Below, in pieces: positions 59,053 through 64,000 of a stretch of 64,000 nt of DNA. Made by a program: the position numbers and the translations under genes. The notes beneath the pieces were generated by a model that saw nothing but the letters and a program-made list of their open reading frames with translations, was not told the DNA's origin and ran no database searches. The stretch lies in the NCBI GenBank assembly GCA_038322815.1, contig JBBQGG010000007.1:4869-68868 (forward strand). Direction: 5' to 3'. The DNA comes from PALSA-1296 sp038322815 (GTDB lineage Bacteria > Bacteroidota > Ignavibacteria > Palsa-1295). Each line of letters opens with the position of its first letter. The stretch's first letter is position 1.

Positions 59053-59060
59053 CAAAGATA
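59053..59060 (-). promoter_or_regulatory. TAnnTTTG -7 box for the kinase/flavoprotein operon
   Basis: TATCTTTG followed by CATCG on the minus strand, about 70 bp before the kinase start. Confidence 0.5.
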
Positions 59061-59153
59061 CGAAGCCGAACAAGTACGTAAGAATAGTTTGGTTTCTTCG
59101 CGAAACTATAGGGAGTATCAAGAGCACTTGGTTTGTTTGCATAAACCAATTGT

Positions 59154-60449
59154 ATGTCACTTACCACTCTTCACGATACGATCTTCGCTCTTTCGACACC
59201 TCCGGGAAAGAGTGCGATTGCCGTTATCCGCATTTCCGGAAGTGATGCGATAAGAATTTCGGCAAAATGTATTAGCGATCCTGATAAAATATTTACTGAT
59301 CGAGGTGGTGATTCTATTTATACAAATGTAATTGATAAGCATAAAAATCACATTGATGATGTGATTGTTACGGTGTTTCGCGCACCGCATTCCTATACTG
59401 GCGAAGATTTGGTTGAAATTCATACCCATGGCTCAACATTAATTATTGATCTGCTTCAGCACCTTCTCCGATCAAGCGGGGCAAGGCTTGCTGAAGCAGG
59501 CGAGTTCTCACGCCGGGCGTATATGAATGGTAAAATTTCGCTTGAAGAACTTGAAACATTGGTTCTTCGCATTGATGCATCAAGCGAAAGATCACTATCC
59601 AAAGTAGAATTTCTTGTAAAGAAAAAATTCGATACGCTACGTTCAATATATGAATCGCTTATTGCACTTCTTGCTCAAGTCAATGCGCAGATAGATTTTG
59701 GCGAATCAGATCACGTCGTTGTTGATGGTTTAGAAAGTCAAGTATATGATCTGTGTTCATCGCTACAGCTTTATCTCGATCAGGCTTCAAACAAGTTTGC
59801 GAATAAAGGATATTACTCTATTGCTCTTACCGGTCCGCCGAATGTAGGCAAGAGCAGTCTTTTTAATGCTCTCTTGAAATATGAAAGAAGCATCGTCAGC
59901 GACATTCCCGGCACGACTCGTGATTATCTTGAAGCATTTATTATTCTCCATGGCTTTCGTGTAAAGCTTATTGATACTGCAGGTCTTCGTGAAGCGAATG
60001 AGGAGATCGAATCGAAAGGTATTGCACTTGGTAAATCTGCAACGGAAGAAGCCGATCTTACGCTTCGCGTTACTGACCCGGGAAGCCGTGCTACCATTGC
60101 ATTGCAGGACGAGATACTGATTCATAATAAATCTGATCTTGATAATTATGATAACGCATTGTCTGTTTCAGCATTTACGGGGAATGGTCTTGATGAATTG
60201 ATGAATTTTATTAAAGAGCATCTTATCAATTTTGACTCTCAATATTCAGGATATTCAATTTCCGATTCCGAACGAAGCCTTATCTCCGAAGTGTTAAGAA
60301 TCCTCGAAAAAGTTTTATCATTCGATGATATTACTTTATTAGCTGAAAATATCCGAAATGCTTCGGATATCATCGCCTCTCTTCTTGGATATAACATCGG
60401 AGAAGATAGCTTAAATCACATATTTATGAAAATGTGCATAGGAAAATAA
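59154..60449 (+). CDS. mnmE: tRNA modification GTPase MnmE
   Basis: With MnmG it makes the 5-carboxymethylaminomethyl group on wobble U34. 431 residues, slightly shorter than most (about 450). TrmE-N domain: DTIFALSTPPGKSAIAVIRI and FRAPHSYTGEDLVEIHTHGS; GEFSRRAYMNGKISLEE. G domain: GPPNVGKSSLFNAL (G1), SDIPGTTRD (G2), DTAGLRE (G3), NKSD (G4). The C-terminal CIGK is intact. The helical domain is more divergent than usual. A heptanucleotide array and a parS-like site separate it from mnmG. Confidence 0.94.
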   Translation: MSLTTLHDTIFALSTPPGKSAIAVIRISGSDAIRISAKCISDPDKIFTDRGGDSIYTNVIDKHKNHIDDVIVTVFRAPHSYTGEDLVEIHTHGSTLIIDLLQHLLRSSGARLAEAGEFSRRAYMNGKISLEELETLVLRIDASSERSLSKVEFLVKKKFDTLRSIYESLIALLAQVNAQIDFGESDHVVVDGLESQVYDLCSSLQLYLDQASNKFANKGYYSIALTGPPNVGKSSLFNALLKYERSIVSDIPGTTRDYLEAFIILHGFRVKLIDTAGLREANEEIESKGIALGKSATEEADLTLRVTDPGSRATIALQDEILIHNKSDLDNYDNALSVSAFTGNGLDELMNFIKEHLINFDSQYSGYSISDSERSLISEVLRILEKVLSFDDITLLAENIRNASDIIASLLGYNIGEDSLNHIFMKMCIGK

Positions 60450-60450
60450 C

Positions 60451-60485
60451 TTATTCATATTTTATAATTCATATTTCATATTTTT
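60451..60485. repeat. Heptanucleotide array between mnmE and mnmG
   Basis: Five 7-bp units: TTATTCA, TATTTTA, TAATTCA, TATTTCA and TATTTTT. It begins right after the mnmE stop and ends 5 bp before the parS-like site. Confidence 0.8.
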
Positions 60486-60490
60486 AATCA

Positions 60491-60506
60491 CGTTCCACGT
60501 GGAACA
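60491..60506. promoter_or_regulatory. parS-like site overlapping the mnmG start
   Basis: CGTTCCACGTGGAACA, a perfect 14-bp palindrome (GTTCCACGTGGAAC). It differs from the B. subtilis parS TGTTTCACGTGAAACA at three positions and equals Pseudomonas-type parS (TGTTCCACGTGGAAC-) in its core. The mnmG start codon GTG (60499-60501) is inside it. It should bind ParB near the origin. Confidence 0.85.
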
Positions 60507-62331
60507 TCTCTTTGCAGATATAATTGTAGTCGGCGGCGGTCATGCAGGCATAGAAGCTGCTGCTGCTGCTAACCGAATGGGGCTGAAAGTCCGCCTTCTA
60601 TCCCTGCGCGCCGATAAAGTAGGCGAGCTTTCCTGCAACCCTGCAATCGGAGGTACAGCAAAAGGGCAGGTTGTCAAAGAGATCGATGCTTTCGGTGGTT
60701 TAATGGGAGAAATAGCCGATGAATGTACCCTCCATTTTCGAATGCTTAATAAATCAAAAGGTCCTGCAATCTGGTCGCCAAGAGCACAGGTATCAAGAAG
60801 CCAGTACCCATTAATTGCTCAAAGAAAGCTTCGTGAATTAGATCCTGATATTATATTTGAAGCACGAGTTGAAAGAATCTGGATTCATGATGGTAAAGTA
60901 AAGGGTGTAGTTTTAGCAGATGGTACAAAGGTGGAATCAAAGGCTGTTGTTATCTCTGCCGGTACTTTCCTAAATGGTGTTATGCATACAGGTTTGAATC
61001 AGACTATCGGCGGCAGATTCGGAGAGGAGCCGACATCTCTAAAGACTGAACCTGACGGGGCCTTAACGCTTAAGACGTATAGACTTAAAACCGGTACACC
61101 TCCGCGAGTATCCCTAAAAAGCATAAATATAGAGAATTTAGAGGTACAACCTGGAGATGATGAAGTTATTCCATTTTCTTCACGTTCTAATCTAAAGCCT
61201 GAGAATAAAATTCATTGCTATATTACCTATACTTCTGAGACAACACATTCCGAGCTTGCAAAAGGCTTTGAGGAATCTCCAATGTTTAGCGGCAGGATCA
61301 CCGGTAAAGGTCCCCGCTACTGCCCATCTATAGAAGATAAAGTAACAAGATTCCCCGATAAAAAAGAGCATCATATATTCTTAGAACCCGAAGAAGCAGA
61401 TGGAGATGTTGTCTATGTTAACGGATTCTCAACGAGCTTACCCGCTGATATTCAACTAACTGCGCTTCGTACAATTCCGGGGTTAGAGAATGTCGAAATG
61501 CTTCGCCCAGGCTATGCAGTCGAATATGATTACTTTCCGGCATTCCAGCTTTACCATACTCTCGAAAGTAAATTTGTTGAGGGGCTATATTTTGCAGGCC
61601 AGGTAAATGGCACTTCAGGTTATGAAGAGGCTGCTGCCCAAGGTTTAGTAGCAGGAGTAAATGCTGCTGCCAAGATCAAGGCAATGCCAGACTTTATTAT
61701 AGGCAGAGATGAAGGCTACATTGGCGTCCTTATTGATGACCTGATAAATAAGATACAAGAAGAGCCATACCGTTTATTTACTTCAAGTGCTGAATATCGA
61801 CTGATCTTACGTCAGGATAACGCTGATCTTAGGCTAAGTGATAAAGCATTTGAATATGGATTGATCACCCAAGCCGACTTTGATAAAGTGCAAGAGAAGG
61901 GAAAACAACTGTCTCAGCTTTTATCATGGACTGATACTGAAAAAGTAATAACTTCAACAAATCCCACAGTTCGCCAAACGGCACGGTCTTATATGATTAC
62001 TAAAGGAAATGGAATCGAGGAATTGCTTCGAAATACTCCGAATCCCACCGATTTCACAAATGCAATGCTGATGAAGCCTTTGCTTATGCAACTTGCGAAT
62101 ACGGAGATCAAATATGAGGGCTATGTCAAACAGCATCGTCAGCAGATCGAAAGATTTAAGTTAAGCGAGGGGCGCATGATTCCTAAGAACTTCATTTTTA
62201 ACATAAAATCATTAAGCACTGAGGCACGTGAAGTTTTCGAGAAAGTGAGACCTGAGACGATCGGACAAGCATCAAGGCTTCCGGGAGTTGCTCCAACTGA
62301 TATCTCGATTTTGATAGGGGCGCTCAATTAA
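60499..62331 (+). CDS. mnmG: tRNA uridine-5-carboxymethylaminomethyl modification enzyme MnmG
   Basis: FAD-dependent partner of MnmE. 610 residues starting at GTG within the parS-like palindrome. FAD fold: DIIVVGGGHAGIEAAAAANR; family motifs SCNPAIGGTAKGQVVKEIDA, TGTPPRVS, GRITGKGPRYCPSIEDKVTR, NGFSTSLP, FAGQVNGTSGYEEAAAQGLV, and the C-terminal helical domain with AEYRLILRQDNADLRL. Length is normal (about 620). Confidence 0.96.
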   Translation: MEHLFADIIVVGGGHAGIEAAAAANRMGLKVRLLSLRADKVGELSCNPAIGGTAKGQVVKEIDAFGGLMGEIADECTLHFRMLNKSKGPAIWSPRAQVSRSQYPLIAQRKLRELDPDIIFEARVERIWIHDGKVKGVVLADGTKVESKAVVISAGTFLNGVMHTGLNQTIGGRFGEEPTSLKTEPDGALTLKTYRLKTGTPPRVSLKSINIENLEVQPGDDEVIPFSSRSNLKPENKIHCYITYTSETTHSELAKGFEESPMFSGRITGKGPRYCPSIEDKVTRFPDKKEHHIFLEPEEADGDVVYVNGFSTSLPADIQLTALRTIPGLENVEMLRPGYAVEYDYFPAFQLYHTLESKFVEGLYFAGQVNGTSGYEEAAAQGLVAGVNAAAKIKAMPDFIIGRDEGYIGVLIDDLINKIQEEPYRLFTSSAEYRLILRQDNADLRLSDKAFEYGLITQADFDKVQEKGKQLSQLLSWTDTEKVITSTNPTVRQTARSYMITKGNGIEELLRNTPNPTDFTNAMLMKPLLMQLANTEIKYEGYVKQHRQQIERFKLSEGRMIPKNFIFNIKSLSTEAREVFEKVRPETIGQASRLPGVAPTDISILIGALN

Positions 62332-62332
62332 T

Positions 62333-62346
62333 GTGCCACGTGGAAA
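62333..62346. promoter_or_regulatory. Second, degenerate parS-like site after mnmG
   Basis: GTGCCACGTGGAAA matches 12 of 14 positions of the palindrome at 60492-60505 and keeps the central CCACGTGG. It begins 2 bp after the mnmG stop. Two sites 1.84 kb apart fit the usual clustering of parS near the origin. Confidence 0.65.
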
Positions 62347-62432
62347 CAAATTGTCATTCTAAGTGGACAGCGGTTTAGAACGACAAAACAACATTGTATT
62401 TTACGATAAAAAATTTATAAAGTTTCAATATA

Positions 62433-63350
62433 GTGGATAATAATATACTATTTAATGAATTAAACGGACTTGCAACAGAGCAAAGAAATCCGAATTCGAT
62501 GAATTTGGATGAAATGAGCATTCGCTCCGTCCTTGAACTCATTAACGACGAAGATGCCAAAGTTGCCGGACTTGTCCGCAATGAAATTCCGCATATCGAA
62601 AAGGTATGTGAACGCTTAGTTGAGTTATTAAAAAATGGCGGCAGACTTTTTTATGTAGGCGCCGGAACCAGCGGCAGATTAGGCGTGATAGACGCTGCCG
62701 AATGTCCACCGACGTTCGGAACGCCTGTTGCGATGGTGCAGGCAATTATTGCCGGCGGCAACGAAGCAGTCTTCCGTTCGCAGGAAGGCGCTGAAGATAA
62801 AGAAGCCCGTGGTGGGCTGGAAGTGGCTCTGCAGCGGGTTTCTGCAAAAGATATGGTGATTGGAATCGCAGCAAGCAAGCGCACACCATTCGTGCTCGGA
62901 GCATTAAAAAAAGCGTTCGAATTAAAATCAACGACAGTGCTCATCACAACAAATCCGCGTGAAAGTATTGATAGCAGCTATCTTTTCGAATCGATCTGTC
63001 CTGTCGTTGGACCGGAAGTACTGATGGGTTCAACGCGTATGAAATCTGCAGTTGCGCAGAAGATGATCCTGACGATGATCACGACCACAACGATGGTACG
63101 CCTCGGAAAAGCATATGAGAATATGATGGTGGACTTGCGGCTCACAAACCAAAAACTCACTGAGCGCGCAAAGAAAATAATCATGATGGCAACCGATTGC
63201 ACTTACGAAGAAGCAACGGAATCATTGAAGTCCACTGGGAATCATGTAAAGACGGCAATCATTATGAAGAAACTCGGGCTTAACCCTATCGAGGCGAAAA
63301 AGAAATTGGAAGAGGCAGGGGGATTTGTGAAGAAGGCATTACATGAATAA
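62433..63350 (+). CDS. murQ: N-acetylmuramic acid 6-phosphate etherase
   Basis: Cleaves the lactyl ether of MurNAc-6-P to GlcNAc-6-P in cell-wall recycling. 305 residues from GTG 62433. The SIS domain shows LFYVGAGTSGRLGVIDAAEC then PPTFGTP, IIAGGNEAVFRSQEGAEDKE, and GPEVLMGSTRMKSAVAQKMI. Together with NamZ (5105) it indicates MurNAc salvage; no MurNAc kinase is in the window. Confidence 0.95.
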   Translation: MDNNILFNELNGLATEQRNPNSMNLDEMSIRSVLELINDEDAKVAGLVRNEIPHIEKVCERLVELLKNGGRLFYVGAGTSGRLGVIDAAECPPTFGTPVAMVQAIIAGGNEAVFRSQEGAEDKEARGGLEVALQRVSAKDMVIGIAASKRTPFVLGALKKAFELKSTTVLITTNPRESIDSSYLFESICPVVGPEVLMGSTRMKSAVAQKMILTMITTTTMVRLGKAYENMMVDLRLTNQKLTERAKKIIMMATDCTYEEATESLKSTGNHVKTAIIMKKLGLNPIEAKKKLEEAGGFVKKALHE

Positions 63351-63362
63351 GTCGGCCTGATC

Positions 63363-63863
63363 TTACTTCAATTTGAATATATATGCTTTTGTATCTGGAT
63401 TTTCAATACGATAAACAGGATCAGTGCATATAAATCCATTCATTTTCTTAGATAACTTCCCGGCTTGGCCTGTATGTGGTTCTTCGATGAAGTAACAGTT
63501 ATCTTTCTGCGCGAGACCTGATTTCCCAGATGTTTCGATCAGGTAATCTACATTATTCTCAGTAAGTACAGAATCTAAATTTCTGGAGTTTCGAATATTG
63601 TCATACATTTTAAAGTCAGATATCAATCCTTCAAGTTGGATCACCGGAGTTTTTAGTATATACGCTGTCAGCCCTGCCTGATCTCCCATGGCATAAATAC
63701 CGGGATGAGCTTTGACAAAGGGCTCGATTTTGTGAGCGTTTACATAAACAGAATTTGCTTCAGCCTGCCAGTTGATTGTATCGCGGATTATAATAAAAAA
63801 GCTCAAGGTGAGAAGAACAAATGATGAAAATACCAAAACTATTTTTCGTAATGTTAACGAGTA
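63363..63863 (-). pseudogene. 3' fragment of a membrane glycosyltransferase-like gene, cut by an IS element
   Basis: The fragment codes for a last membrane helix (LRKIVLVFSSFVLLTLSFFI) and a soluble C-terminal domain (IEPFVKAHPGIYAMGDQAGL, TPVIQLEGLISDFKMYDNIR, NNVDYLIETSG), as in the C-termini of GT39/ArnT-like membrane glycosyltransferases. Reading upstream, the frame is open only until about 63864, where IS-type end sequence begins, and meets TAA at 63879-63881. The rest of the gene must lie beyond the element, outside the window. Confidence 0.7.
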
Positions 63864-64000
63864 TGATGCTCCCCAAAATTAGGACAAGTGTTTAGGGTGG
63901 ATTGTTCCACCACACACCATACTTGTCAACATGGAAAAAAGAAGCAGGAGAAAATTCAGTTCAGAGTTCAAAGCAAAAGTGGTTTTAGAGGCATTGCGCG
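63864..64000 (+). mobile_element. Left end of an IS3-family-like insertion sequence (partial)
   Basis: The presumed terminal inverted repeat starts TGATGCTCCCCAAAATTAGG and continues ACAAGTG, with the 5'-TG and 'CCCCAAAATTAGGACA' feel of IS3-family ends. A transposase frame begins 67 bp inside. The element continues past the window. Confidence 0.75.
63931..64000 (+). CDS. IS3-type transposase OrfA (partial)
   Basis: ATG 63931 opens MEKRSRRKFSSEFKAKVVLE followed by ALR, the standard N-terminus of the HTH-containing OrfA of IS3-family elements (R-R-x-F-s-x-E-F-K-x-x-v-v-l-e-a). Only 23 codons are inside the window. Confidence 0.85.
   Translation, partial: MEKRSRRKFSSEFKAKVVLEALR

Noticed and set aside
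62351..62392. Further palindromic repeat after mnmG
   Set aside because: Only one end-like string (TTGTCATTCTAAG) is present without its inverted partner, so it is at most a relic.

Overview
The window looks like the chromosome of a free-living, Gram-negative, aerobically respiring member of the Bacteroidota/Chlorobiota (FCB) group, possibly an Ignavibacteria- or Kapabacteria-like lineage. That placement is inferred from several things seen in the sequence: four genes end in Por/type IX secretion (T9SS) sorting domains; BamA, KDO synthesis genes and an OprP-like porin show an outer membrane; there are aa3-type oxidase subunits; and promoters carry a TAnnTTTG -7 box. No rRNA, tRNA or CRISPR array was seen.

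Layout. 1-7.1 kb: tail of an unknown gene, rpoN, two secreted proteins behind an ECF sigma factor, a NamZ-type muramidase and small membrane proteins. 7-13 kb: MFS exporter, cytochrome oxidase subunits III and IV, then a tight four-gene redox operon (molybdopterin lipoprotein plus cytochrome b between two paralogous unknown proteins). 13-22.5 kb: murI, floA, a T9SS protein, a toxin-antitoxin pair, a phosphohexomutase, uppS and bamA. 22.4-26.4 kb: DUF2283, a higBA-like pair, an FAH-family enzyme and a DMT exporter. 26.4-33 kb: phosphate operon porin-pstSCAB-phoU. 33-45.7 kb: fused E1 dehydrogenase, Fe-S membrane reductase, kinase-like protein, msrB-Kir channel, elbB, multicopper oxidase, M42 peptidase. 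45.7-48.9 kb: a decayed defence-like island rich in repeats. 49-53.8 kb: KDO operon with an unusual aldolase-CBS fusion, then uppP. 54-64 kb: yidC, a two-component pair with a thioredoxin-reductase-like output, mnmE, mnmG with parS-like sites, murQ, and an IS3-type element at the right edge.

How the genes work together. Envelope building dominates: MurI, UppS, UppP, BamA, YidC, the KDO genes, NamZ and MurQ. NamZ and MurQ would fit MurNAc salvage. The yidC-mnmE-mnmG-parS neighbourhood suggests the right end lies near the replication origin.

The most striking points are: (i) kdsA, an FSA-like transaldolase fused to two CBS domains, and a kdsC-like gene overlap in one operon, with the fusion standing where the arabinose-5-phosphate isomerase KdsD would be expected; (ii) at least eight heptanucleotide (7-bp period) repeat arrays of unrelated unit sequence, three of them inside coding regions; (iii) a 122-bp palindromic repeat inserted in frame in the bamA signal-peptide region; (iv) four genes broken by single point lesions, including both toxins of the two toxin-antitoxin loci; and (v) a pstC with an unusual insertion of about 170 residues.
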